Below are positions 1-6,691 of a stretch of 10,984 nucleotides of DNA, in pieces (positions within the stretch are counted from its first letter, which is position 1; every line of letters starts with the position of its first letter). Origin of the DNA: Spirochaeta sp. (GTDB taxonomy: Bacteria; Spirochaetota; Spirochaetia; DSM-2461). A program made the translations under genes and the position numbers. The notes beneath the pieces were generated by a model. It saw only the letters and a list, made by a program, of their open reading frames with translations, had not been told where the DNA came from and ran no database searches. The DNA lies in assembly GCA_030592625.1 (NCBI GenBank), contig JAUVIY010000061.1, forward strand, positions 1 to 10,984, read 5' to 3'.

Positions 1-1781
1 CCGGGGCATTGGAGGCCACAGGCATCGACTTCCAGAGTCGTAATGGCTGAAAGAGCCGGATGCGGAGTCTCCGCCAGTCCCGGTTCATAACCGGTTTCGT
101 ATTCGGTGAAAATATTCCGGTTATTCTGGTCCTCCACTGCAGTCTCGTATACTTTCCAACCACCGGAGAGAATGCTCACATCGTTGAAATCATTCTGCTT
201 CAGAATGCGTTCCACCAAATAGGATCTGAGTCCGACACCGCATAAAATGACAATCTTCATGTCCCGGGGAATCCGGGATAAACTGGCGCGTATTTCATTC
301 TTGGGAATATTTACAGCACCTTGCAGAGATCCCAGAGAAAACTCTTCTTCAGTCCTTACGTCCAGCAGAAACAGCTTCGAGCCGTCATTCTTCATCAGTT
401 CCTGCAATACTTTCCATGAGGTATGGTGACTCCGTTCCATGAGGGTATTTTCCGCGGTAAATCCCAGGATATTCACCGGATCTTTGGAAGACGAATATGG
501 GGGAGCATAAGCCTGTTCCAGTTCCGTAAGATCTTCAACAGTTCCTCCCTGACGGAGTACCGCAGCGATCATTTCAATCCGTTTATCCACACCGTCGTAA
601 CCGACGATCTGGGCTCCTTGAATTTTCCCTTCATCCGGAGAGAACACGAGTTTAAGGGTGAGCGGCATGGCGCCGGGGTAGTATCCGGCGTGGGAGTGCC
701 CGTGGGTTATAACACTGTTGGACGGAATCCCCTCTTTCACCATCATTTTCTGCGCCACACCGGTGGTTGCGATAGTCAGGTCGAAAATCTTGGCGATGGC
801 TGTTCCTATGGCACCTGGATATTCTTTCTTTTTTCCATAGACCAAGTTATCCGCCAGAATCCTTGCCTGTTTTCCCGCCGGTCCGGCCAAAGGGGTGATT
901 CCCGTTTTCCCTGTAACCGGCCAACTGAATTCAGCGGCATCGCCCAGGGCGTAAATACCCGGGACGGAAGTTTCCATGTATCCGTTAACCAGGATCCCCT
1001 TGGATGTTCAGATTCCGGCTTTCTCCGCCAGGGTTTTCTCCGGTCGGACTCCTATGGAAAGAACGGCCAGGTCGGCATTGATGACGGTTCCGCTGCTCAG
1101 GGAAATTTTGAGTTTCCCATCGATTTCCTTGAAATCGCTCACTCCGTCGGATAGATAGAGTTCAACTTTTTTTGTTTTCAAATGGTCGTGAACCATGGCG
1201 GCCATCTCGATATCCAGGGGCGCCATAACCTGATCGGCCTGTTCGATGATGGTGACATTGATTCCCCGGTCGTAGAGGTTCTCGGCGACTTCCATGCCGA
1301 TAAATCCACCGCCGACAACCACGGCCCGTCGGGGGCGGCGTTCATCGACGAAACCTTTCAGATGGTCAACATCCGATACGTTACGCAGGGTGAAAATCAA
1401 ATCACCGTCGATTCCGGGTATGGGCGGCCGGAGGGGTTCGGCTCCGGGAGACAGAATAAGGGCATCATACCCCTCTCGGTATTCCCGACCGCTCTTGAGG
1501 TCTTTCACCCCGACGGTTTTTTCCCTGGGATCAATATCGATAACTTCGTTGGAGATTCTCACATCCACATCGAGGGTCCGCCGGAAGGATTCGGGTGTCT
1601 CAACGAAGAGTTTTTCCCGTTCCTTGATCGTTTCTCCCAGGTAGTAAGGAAGCCCGCAATTGGCATAGGAGATATATTCTCCGCGTTCAAAGATGATGAT
1701 AACCGCTTTTTCGTCGTTCCTTCTTAATCGGGCTGCCGTTGCGGCTCCACCGGCGACACCACCGACTATCAGATATGTCAT
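1..1781 (-). pseudogene. CoA-disulfide/persulfide reductase-rhodanese-TusA fusion, interrupted by an in-frame TGA, 3' end off window
   Basis: FAD/NAD(P)H-dependent disulfide reductase fused to sulfur-transfer domains. The N-terminus has a Rossmann FAD motif (VGGVAGGAATAARLR, about residues 6-20), the single redox cysteine of CoA-disulfide reductases in NCGLPYY (Cys42), and a second dinucleotide motif (VVVGGGFIGMEVAE). At codon 258 the frame meets TGA, but the same frame then stays open for 335 codons to the window edge. It encodes the FAD-binding YALGDAAE segment, a dimerisation domain (HAGYYPGAMPLTLKL, YAPPYSSSKDPVNILGF), a rhodanese domain with active loop CGVGLR (Cys514, counting the TGA as a residue) and the start of a TusA domain (VDACGLQCP). 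Known relatives such as CoADR-Rhd and Npsr reduce CoA persulfide or polysulfide. The ATG at 1781 follows AGGAG at good spacing. The stop may be a real nonsense mutation, a sequence error or a readthrough site. If real, the 257-residue product would lack the dimer interface and be inactive. The family call is firm; the functional status is not. Confidence 0.85.
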
Positions 1782-1787
1782 TTCAGG

Positions 1788-1824
1788 CTCCTATGCTACT
1801 AAGTATATATTAAACTAATTTAAT
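1788..1824 (-). promoter_or_regulatory. Candidate promoter, palindrome and ribosome binding site of the reductase-rhodanese gene
   Basis: Read on the minus strand, TATACT at 1807-1802 fits a sigma-70 -10 box and AGGAG at 1792-1788 is the Shine-Dalgarno six bases before the ATG. No good -35 hexamer is seen. In its place lies a perfect 16-base palindrome, ATTAAACTAATTTAAT, at 1809-1824. That is where an operator or activator site would sit, but the cognate regulator is unknown. Confidence 0.45.
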
Positions 1825-1850
1825 TTAATCTTGTGTTCCAGCAGTTATTG

Positions 1851-1878
1851 AAGAAGACCTTGAAGATTTCCGTCGGTG
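1851..1878. repeat. First copy of a 28-base imperfect direct repeat
   Basis: Positions 1851-1878 match 2072-2099 at 24 of 28 bases, both beginning AAGAAGACC and ending in GTG. The second copy lies inside the large inverted repeat before ychF. The stretch after this first copy also has short inverted segments: CCGTCGG at 1870-1876 with CCGACGG at 1931-1937, and GAAGTC at 1885-1890 with GACTTC at 1920-1925. It may therefore be a degenerate relative of the better preserved element at 2024-2174. Confidence 0.5.
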
Positions 1879-2023
1879 AATCCGGAAGTCCTGCAAAAAG
1901 CACCTGCGGCCCTAGCGGTGACTTCGTCATCCGACGGGCTCGCCGGCACTTTTTTCCGGCCTTCCGGGTTCACCTGTTACATATCTTTATCCCGTTCCTC
2001 TGTGTCCCGTGGTGTACAGAATG

Positions 2024-2174
2024 CGGAGAGATATGTGGGGATGTACTTAGAAAATCTCCATGGAGACAGGAAAGAAGACCCTGAAGACGTCCGTCCGTGC
2101 CGAAGGCGCGGCTAGGATCGAGGGGTCTTCTTTCCTGTCTTGATGGAATAGACCCTTCCCCACATATCTCTCCG
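2024..2174. repeat. 151-base nested inverted repeat (MITE-like or long hairpin) ending just before ychF
   Basis: Four blocks pair in nested order. 2024-2041 is the perfect 18-base reverse complement of 2157-2174. 2057-2061 pairs with 2143-2147. 2064-2081 is the perfect 18-base reverse complement of 2123-2140. At the apex 2095-2101 pairs with 2105-2111 around a GAA loop, with one G-T pair. Together 48 pairs would form one long interrupted hairpin or DNA cruciform. No protein-coding signal is seen: open frames across it are short and unlike any family I know. No clear target-site duplication flanks it. It may be a non-autonomous mobile repeat, an extragenic palindromic family, or a structured leader of ychF. 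The pairing is directly visible; the class is an inference. Confidence 0.75.
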
Positions 2175-2179
2175 GCGTT

Positions 2180-3295
2180 ATGATACCGACCGTGAATTGT
2201 GGAATCGTAGGGCTCCCCAACGTGGGCAAGTCAACAATCTTCTCGGCCCTGACTTCCGCTCCGGCGGAAGCGGCCAATTATCCGTTCTGTACCATCAATC
2301 CTAATATCGGTGTCGTTGAAGTTCCGGATCCCCGCCTGGACAGGATTCATGGCATCATCGAAGCCGACAAGCTTGTACCGGCCATTACCGAATTCGTCGA
2401 CATTGCCGGTCTGGTAAAAGGCGCCTCGAAGGGTGAAGGCCTGGGAAACCAATTCCTCTCAAACATCCGCAGTGTGGGTATCATCGCGCATGTGGTGCGT
2501 TGCTTCGAGGATGAGGATGTCGTTCATGTGGAAGGCAAGGTGGATCCCGCCTCGGATATCGAAACGATCAATGTTGAGCTGGCTCTGGCCGATCTCCAAT
2601 CCGTTGAGAAGCGTCTGGACAAAAACGCCCGGCAGCTGAAGGCTGCCGACCTGAAAATCCGTCAGGAGGCCATCGCCGTTCAGGAGCTGCTGGAAGAGGT
2701 TTCAGCCCATCTCGGCGAAGGAAAGCCGGTCAGGTCCATGGATCTATCGGATGATGATGAGGCACGCCTCAGAGAACTCTTTCTTTTAACAGCGAAAACA
2801 CAAATATACGTGTGCAATGTCGATGAAGACGGCATCGATGGCAAATCAACCTCGGTTCTGGCCGTACAGGCTATCGCTGAAGAGGAAAATACCGAAGTCG
2901 TTGTTCTTTGCGGCAAGCTGGAAGCCGACATCGCTGCGCTGGAAGATCCCGAAGAGCGGACTGAATTTCTTAAAGAATCCGGTTTGAGCGAATCCGGGCT
3001 GTCCAGACTCATTCGAAGCGCCTATTCAACCCTGGGACTGCGCACATTCTTTACCGCCGGTGGTGTGGAGAACCGGGCATGGACCTTTAGGGAAGGGGCC
3101 ACAGCCCCCCAATGCGCCGGTGTCATTCACAGCGACTTCGAGCGCGGCTTCATCAAGGCCGACGTTTATCATTGCGATGACCTGTTCGAACTGGGAAGCG
3201 AGTCGGCGGTGAAATCAGCAGGCAGGTTCCGCATGGAAGGCAAGCAATATATCGTCCGGGATGGGGATGTGGTCCACTTCAAATTCAACGTCTAG
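2180..3295 (+). CDS. ychF: Redox-regulated/ribosome-associated P-loop ATPase YchF (OLA1 family)
   Basis: Cytoplasmic Obg-related P-loop NTPase that in characterised relatives prefers ATP to GTP, binds ribosomes and is linked to stress responses. The 371-residue product is close to the usual length of about 363. Visible motifs are the P-loop GLPNVGKST (residues 11-19), the G3 region [17 protein letters not shown], and NVDE at 213-216, which replaces the GTPase NKxD signature and is the family's mark of relaxed base specificity. A C-terminal TGS domain spans roughly residues 280-368 (TFFTAGG through [10 protein letters not shown]). The ATG at 2180 gives the N-terminus expected for the family (six residues before CGIVGLPN). 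No Shine-Dalgarno precedes it, because the outer arm of the inverted repeat ends at 2174. An in-frame GTG at 2192 is a less likely alternative. It is convergent with the FecR-domain gene, 58 bases apart, with no obvious terminator between them. Confidence 0.96.
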   Translation: MIPTVNCGIVGLPNVGKSTIFSALTSAPAEAANYPFCTINPNIGVVEVPDPRLDRIHGIIEADKLVPAITEFVDIAGLVKGASKGEGLGNQFLSNIRSVGIIAHVVRCFEDEDVVHVEGKVDPASDIETINVELALADLQSVEKRLDKNARQLKAADLKIRQEAIAVQELLEEVSAHLGEGKPVRSMDLSDDDEARLRELFLLTAKTQIYVCNVDEDGIDGKSTSVLAVQAIAEEENTEVVVLCGKLEADIAALEDPEERTEFLKESGLSESGLSRLIRSAYSTLGLRTFFTAGGVENRAWTFREGATAPQCAGVIHSDFERGFIKADVYHCDDLFELGSESAVKSAGRFRMEGKQYIVRDGDVVHFKFNV

Positions 3296-3353
3296 CGTAA
3301 ATCATCCGAAAGGGTCGTGTGACGTTGGCGCACTGCCTCCTACCCGATTCTTT

Positions 3354-4472
3354 TTAAAAACTGGGCGTGGTGGACATGATGTCCGGAGTGTTGGAATCGG
3401 GGAATCCGCCGCCGGCTCCATCGACGACCCTGTAGATCCGGATCATGTATCGGGCGCGGGCCAGCATGTTTCGCATTTCATTCTTGTCGGAGTGGAAGGA
3501 GCGATAGAAATCCCCGGCATCATTGTAGTTACCTGCCTGGAATGGTCCCGGGGCGAATCCCTGGCGGTAGGCGTCTTCCAGTCCGACGAGGGTGTTGAAA
3601 GTTCGTTCCGATATGGGAAGTATCGCCCTGAGCTCGAGCATCCCGGGGCTGAGCGCTCTTTTGTCCCGGATGATGTCACCGGTTGGCGGAAAATCTGTAT
3701 CGTCCCGGATTATCCTTTCCCATCGGCGGAAGATGTCGTCGTGTGTTTCAAGTTCCCGCATGGCGTTTTCGAGGCGGGGCATCTGCTGATCCCATTGCCT
3801 TGAAAACTGTTGAATGGACAGGCGGGCGTTGATTTTCAATGCCTCCAGCCTCAGACCCTGCCAGTACTGACGGTAGAGGTCTACATCGGAGGGTGCTACG
3901 GAAATGGCGGACATCTGAGCCTGATCGTCAACGGCGGCTACGGTTCCCGGCTGGGCCATGATGGTCCGTCTGTCGGTTTTGCTTTCCACCCGGCCTTCAG
4001 GCACCGTCACCAATACCGACCGATCTGGGGCCATGTCGACGTTGAATTCGGTACCCCGGACGGCCATGATGGCCGAATCGGTCTGGACTTTATAAGATTC
4101 CCGGGAAGAGAGCCTGCCGACTTTGAGACTCAGAGAACCCCGAAGCAACTGAAAAATCGTTTCGAATCTTGAGGACTGTTTCGGGCTGCTTTCGAAATAA
4201 AAAGCGGAATCAGGCTGTACTTTCACCAGCGAACCGGCGGATGGAGCGCTTATTTCCACTTCGACATATCCATCGGGTCCTGTTTCTATGGTATCGGATT
4301 GTTCAATCCTGAGTCCGATTCCAATATTCCCGGGGCTGAGGTATCTACCATTCCTGGAGACATCGATGCTGCCCTCCAGATAGCTGATGGTACCGACGGC
4401 GGATTCCGCCGAAACAACCAATGCGGCGGCGAGAAGCAGGACACCTGTCGTAAACAGTCTGCGCATGTTCAT
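3354..4472 (-). CDS. Exported FecR-domain protein
   Basis: A 372-residue protein with a signal peptide (MRRLF, then a hydrophobic stretch ending about VVSAESA, residues 3-24) and no later membrane segment, so probably periplasmic or surface-associated. Residues about 25-185 form a FecR domain: YLEGSIDVSRNGRYLSPGN, the LRIEQSDTIETGPDGYVEVEI block, TDSAIMAVRGTEFNVDM and VPEGRVESKT. The remaining half is charged, probably helical, and unrecognised. In spirochaetes such stand-alone FecR-domain proteins are common, and they are not paired with FecI sigma factors or TonB receptors; none is visible here. I infer a structural or ligand-binding envelope role, not iron signalling. It is monocistronic and faces ychF. 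Two closely spaced ATGs (4472 and 4466) could serve as start. No Shine-Dalgarno is present, in keeping with the promoter described separately. Confidence 0.85.
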   Translation of the reverse strand: MNMRRLFTTGVLLLAAALVVSAESAVGTISYLEGSIDVSRNGRYLSPGNIGIGLRIEQSDTIETGPDGYVEVEISAPSAGSLVKVQPDSAFYFESSPKQSSRFETIFQLLRGSLSLKVGRLSSRESYKVQTDSAIMAVRGTEFNVDMAPDRSVLVTVPEGRVESKTDRRTIMAQPGTVAAVDDQAQMSAISVAPSDVDLYRQYWQGLRLEALKINARLSIQQFSRQWDQQMPRLENAMRELETHDDIFRRWERIIRDDTDFPPTGDIIRDKRALSPGMLELRAILPISERTFNTLVGLEDAYRQGFAPGPFQAGNYNDAGDFYRSFHSDKNEMRNMLARARYMIRIYRVVDGAGGGFPDSNTPDIMSTTPSF

Positions 4473-4478
4473 GAGGCA

Positions 4479-4507
4479 ATTATAACCCGTCGGCTTCAGT
4501 GATTCAA
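4479..4507 (-). promoter_or_regulatory. Sigma-70-type promoter of the FecR-domain gene, placed for a leaderless mRNA
   Basis: On the minus strand TTGAAT (4507-4502) and a consensus TATAAT (4484-4479) are separated by exactly 17 bases. Counting seven bases beyond the -10 box puts the transcript start at 4472, the A of the ATG. No Shine-Dalgarno is present. Sequence fit is strong; initiation at this base is an inference. Confidence 0.65.
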
Positions 4508-4601
4508 TTTATATGCAGGTATAAATCTGATAATTATAAACTTGACTGCATCACTCGAGACCTGAGCAGCGGCTTTTTCAGAGCAGGTTTTCGGGTCGGC
4601 A

Positions 4602-5534
4602 TTAATTATTGTGTTGATCCTTCGTATGAATGTTGATTACCGCCCGAATCATGGTTCCGAGTCCGAGGGTGGATTGGATGATGAATTCGTCGGAAACCCG
4701 TTTTATGTTGGGTAGTCCTATTCCCGCACCAAACCCCAGTGAACGAATCCATTCATTGGCCGTTGAAAAACCCTCGGTTAAAGCCTGATCCACATCAGCA
4801 ATGCCCGGACCGTGATCGTGTGATGTAATCACAACCCGGTCAGCATTAATATCGAAGCCAAGCATGCCTCCATCGGAATGAGCCACCAGATTTATCTCCA
4901 ACTCGTAACTGGCGATTGCAACACGCCGGATCAATCTGGAGGGGATTCCATGTCCCTTAAGGAATTTCTTGATTTCACTCGAAGCCTTCCCTCCGTTTTC
5001 AAAATCATAGCGGCTCAATAAATACTCCTTCACAAGTTCCAGTGAAGACATATCGACCGAGTGTTCGTTGAGGTTATTTTTTTCCTGCAGCTGTCGTGAC
5101 AACTCGCGAATCAGCGCAAGGTTGATATTGCGGAAAGTGATGATTCCTGCCAACTCATTCCGTTTGTTCACTACCGGAAAACGTCGAAAAGGATACTTGC
5201 TGAAAGCGGATATTGCGAAAGATAACGGCATCTCTTCGGCCAGGGCCTGTACCTCGAATGTCATCCAATCTGTGACGGGATCGTCCATCCTGCCTGATTC
5301 CAGAGCATTCATAATGTCGTTCATACTGACAATACCCACAACCACCCTGCTGTCTACAACCGGCACACCGGTAATGGAATTTTCCTTCATGATGGACTGT
5401 GCCTCGCGTATTGTTGTATTGCGAGGAACTGCCAGAACATTGCGGGTCATTACTTCGCTTATCTTCAGATCGCCGATCAGCTCACAACCTTGCGGTAACG
5501 ACTGAAATGATCCCTTCTGTCCCATATTGGTCAT
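4602..5534 (-). CDS. CBS-pair protein fused to a RsbW-like HATPase domain
   Basis: A 310-residue soluble protein with two parts. Residues about 24-80 and 86-142 are tandem CBS domains (SEVMTRNVLAVPRNTTIREA...TGVPVV; DWMTFEVQALAEEMPL...RRFPVV), a module that usually binds adenine nucleotides. Residues about 195-302 are a GHKL/HATPase fold of the anti-sigma (RsbW/RsbT) type: N-box ELEIN (Glu211, Asn215), DHGPGI at 240-245 and the glycine-rich lid GFGAGIGLPNIKR at 268-280. No phosphoacceptor histidine domain is present, so it is not an ordinary sensor kinase. The start overlaps the stop of the upstream DRTGG gene by one base (TGATG), which points to translational coupling and a shared complex. 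I infer that nucleotide binding at the CBS pair gates the ATPase or kinase domain. The substrate is unknown, and no sigma factor or anti-anti-sigma STAS partner is in the window. Confidence 0.88.
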   Translation of the reverse strand: MTNMGQKGSFQSLPQGCELIGDLKISEVMTRNVLAVPRNTTIREAQSIMKENSITGVPVVDSRVVVGIVSMNDIMNALESGRMDDPVTDWMTFEVQALAEEMPLSFAISAFSKYPFRRFPVVNKRNELAGIITFRNINLALIRELSRQLQEKNNLNEHSVDMSSLELVKEYLLSRYDFENGGKASSEIKKFLKGHGIPSRLIRRVAIASYELEINLVAHSDGGMLGFDINADRVVITSHDHGPGIADVDQALTEGFSTANEWIRSLGFGAGIGLPNIKRVSDEFIIQSTLGLGTMIRAVINIHTKDQHNN

Positions 5535-5872
5535 CAGGTTTTCATAATCCGCCCGAGGCGTACACAGGTTTCATACGTTGGAAACTTGACGCAAAATAAC
5601 GCAATTTCCAGCTCCTCGGCCAGTACAACCATCCCGTCGGTTACAGCCTTGTTGTTGGTAATCACCACGGCCTCTGAATTGACCATCCCTGTGGAACGGA
5701 TCGATTGTTCTGTGGAAAGTGAGGTGACGATCAGCATGTTATCGAGATCGCTCATTAATATATCGCTCATTAAATCGGAGGAAAAAATGGATTTGATGTT
5801 GATTTGTTCCCAGGCTGCGGGTCCATACGCAATCCTGGTTTCGAGAGCTTCAGCTATTCGTATCAATTTCAT
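5534..5872 (-). CDS. DRTGG-domain protein, copy 1
   Basis: A 112-residue single-domain protein. The block SDLMSDILMSDLDNMLIVT (residues 32-50), the VVITNN strand and the C-terminal LAEELEIALFCVKFPTYET match the DRTGG fold, which also occurs in pyruvate-kinase-like/phosphotransacetylase fusions, and between CBS domains in family II pyrophosphatases where it belongs to an adenine-nucleotide-sensing insert. The CBS protein encoded directly after it, with a one-base overlap, suggests that this pair recreates the CBS-DRTGG sensor as two polypeptides; that is inference. A second DRTGG gene lies at 7454-7786 and shares the SDLLSDVM block. No Shine-Dalgarno is visible. TAGAAT ends four bases before the ATG, so a near-leaderless transcript is possible. 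Confidence 0.85.
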   Translation of the reverse strand: MKLIRIAEALETRIAYGPAAWEQINIKSIFSSDLMSDILMSDLDNMLIVTSLSTEQSIRSTGMVNSEAVVITNNKAVTDGMVVLAEELEIALFCVKFPTYETCVRLGRIMKT

Positions 5873-5876
5873 TTTA

Positions 5877-5882
5877 ATTCTA
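5877..5882 (-). promoter_or_regulatory. Possible -10 box just upstream of DRTGG copy 1
   Basis: TAGAAT on the minus strand matches TATAAT at five of six bases and lies four bases from the ATG at 5872. The -35 region (GACTGA or ACTGAA, about 5899-5905) is poor. It is offered mainly because the gene has no Shine-Dalgarno and is cut off from upstream transcription by the terminator at 5917-5946. Confidence 0.3.
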
Positions 5883-5916
5883 GGGATGAAATACCTGTTT
5901 CAGTCCTGTGTTCAGG

Positions 5917-5946
5917 CAAAAGGCCGGCGGAGTCATCCGCCGGCCT
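5917..5946 (-). terminator. Rho-independent terminator of the lipoprotein gene
   Basis: A perfect 11-base GC-rich stem (AGGCCGGCGGA at 5921-5931 with its complement at 5936-5946) closes a four-base loop. On the minus strand it is followed by TTTT at 5921-5918. It lies 18 bases after the lipoprotein stop codon. It separates that gene from the DRTGG/CBS-HATPase pair, which therefore needs its own promoter or readthrough. Confidence 0.85.
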
Positions 5947-5964
5947 GTATTAAATAAATGATAC

Positions 5965-6555
5965 TTACTGGTTTACGGGAGAGTCGACTCCGGCTGACCG
6001 GGGCGGATTGTTCTCCACTTCGGCATTCAAGCGTTCCAGGGCCTGCTGGGCCTTGAATTCGGCGAAGGCGGCATCTTCGTTTCTGGCGAAAACATTGCCG
6101 ACTTCCTCAATCATGGCGGCTTTGGGGAAAAAGACCATAAGGAACCATGTACCGTCTTTTGCCGGGTACTGTTCCTTGGTTATGGCACCCTTAAGTTCGA
6201 TATCGGCTACTTCCTTGGAAATCCGTTCCACAAAGGTGAGGGTCTGTGTATTTCCATCGGCACCGGATTCCTGAGCGTAATCGGTGAGCATGGTTTCGAC
6301 GCTCACAGCCACCTGGGCGGCAATATCGGCTCGAGCTCGTGCGAGGGCGGTTGTGCGGGACAGGTTGTCATCCGAAAGTTTTGCCATACCCAGTCCAACA
6401 AATTGGTCTTCGGGCATTGGCGGGGTGAGGAAGAATGCCGGATAATCGGTACTTTTCGCGGGGCCTTCCGCAACTTCTTCCTTTGATGCACAGGCAGATA
6501 GAGCCAGGACAGCTATAACAGCTATAACGATCCCGATCCGTACGGTTTTTTTCAT
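5965..6555 (-). CDS. LPP20-like lipoprotein
   Basis: A 196-residue putative envelope lipoprotein. A lysine-containing N-terminus (MKKTVR) and a hydrophobic core (IGIVIAVIAVLALS) lead to a loose lipobox, ALSAC, giving Cys22 as the lipidated residue. The mature part (GLGMAKLSDDNLSRTTALARARADIAAQVAVSVETMLTDY) matches the LPP20/FlgP-like fold, in which an 'ARADIA' helix follows a short GxA-type strand. A strand segment near DGTWFLMVFFP and a charged C-terminal helix complete it. Relatives are outer-membrane-associated, some linked to the flagellar basal disc, but that role cannot be assigned here. The ATG at 6555 has a good AAGGAG seven bases upstream. It is monocistronic, with its own promoter candidate and terminator, and sits between the two blocks of hydrogenase-associated genes. 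Confidence 0.85.
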   Translation of the reverse strand: MKKTVRIGIVIAVIAVLALSACASKEEVAEGPAKSTDYPAFFLTPPMPEDQFVGLGMAKLSDDNLSRTTALARARADIAAQVAVSVETMLTDYAQESGADGNTQTLTFVERISKEVADIELKGAITKEQYPAKDGTWFLMVFFPKAAMIEEVGNVFARNEDAAFAEFKAQQALERLNAEVENNPPRSAGVDSPVNQ

Positions 6556-6569
6556 TTTGTTTCTCCTTG

Positions 6570-6615
6570 GCGTCGTATACCCGACGCGTTTTCAGGCACT
6601 TCAAGGTGGAGTATA
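6570..6615 (-). promoter_or_regulatory. Candidate -10 box and leader hairpin of the lipoprotein gene
   Basis: On the minus strand TATACT at 6615-6610 is a reasonable -10 box, without a convincing -35. The predicted leader contains a six-base stem, GCGTCG/CGACGC, at 6570-6575 and 6582-6587 with a six-base loop. It lies immediately before the Shine-Dalgarno at about 6563-6568. The hairpin could affect translation or stability, but it is short and may be chance. Confidence 0.35.
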
Positions 6616-6691
6616 GCGTCGTATCAGGTAAAATTTCCATGAACAGGGGAGGACTTTTCGTTTTTTTTTGCTGACCTCCGGAACCTCAGTA

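Noticed and set aside
988..1010. Selenocysteine insertion at the in-frame TGA
   Set aside because: A small stem (CCAAGG/CCTGG around GGAT) follows the TGA, but it is weak and its loop starts only about 10 bases after the codon, nearer than in known bacterial SECIS elements; the position is not a redox site in the family.
423..1154. 243-codon open frame on the plus strand, with others at 1182-1727
   Set aside because: They run antisense to the reductase-rhodanese gene, whose family motifs are clear on the minus strand; their translations show no recognisable domain.
1876..2115. 79-codon open frame in the reductase-ychF interval, with a 76-codon frame on the other strand (2047-2277)
   Set aside because: Both read through the inverted repeats and have no family resemblance or convincing start; the second also runs into ychF antisense.
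3296..3353. Bidirectional terminator between the convergent ychF and FecR-domain genes
   Set aside because: Only short, poorly paired GC segments are seen; the TTTTTAAAAA at 3351-3360 overlaps the FecR gene's stop codon and has no stem before it.
3261..3803. 180-codon plus-strand open frame after ychF
   Set aside because: It begins inside ychF and lies antisense to the FecR-domain gene; there is no motif or ribosome binding site to support it.
6660..6669. Run of T after the PHP gene as a terminator
   Set aside because: The run is T on the plus strand, so it reads as A in the direction of PHP transcription, and no plus-strand gene ends there.
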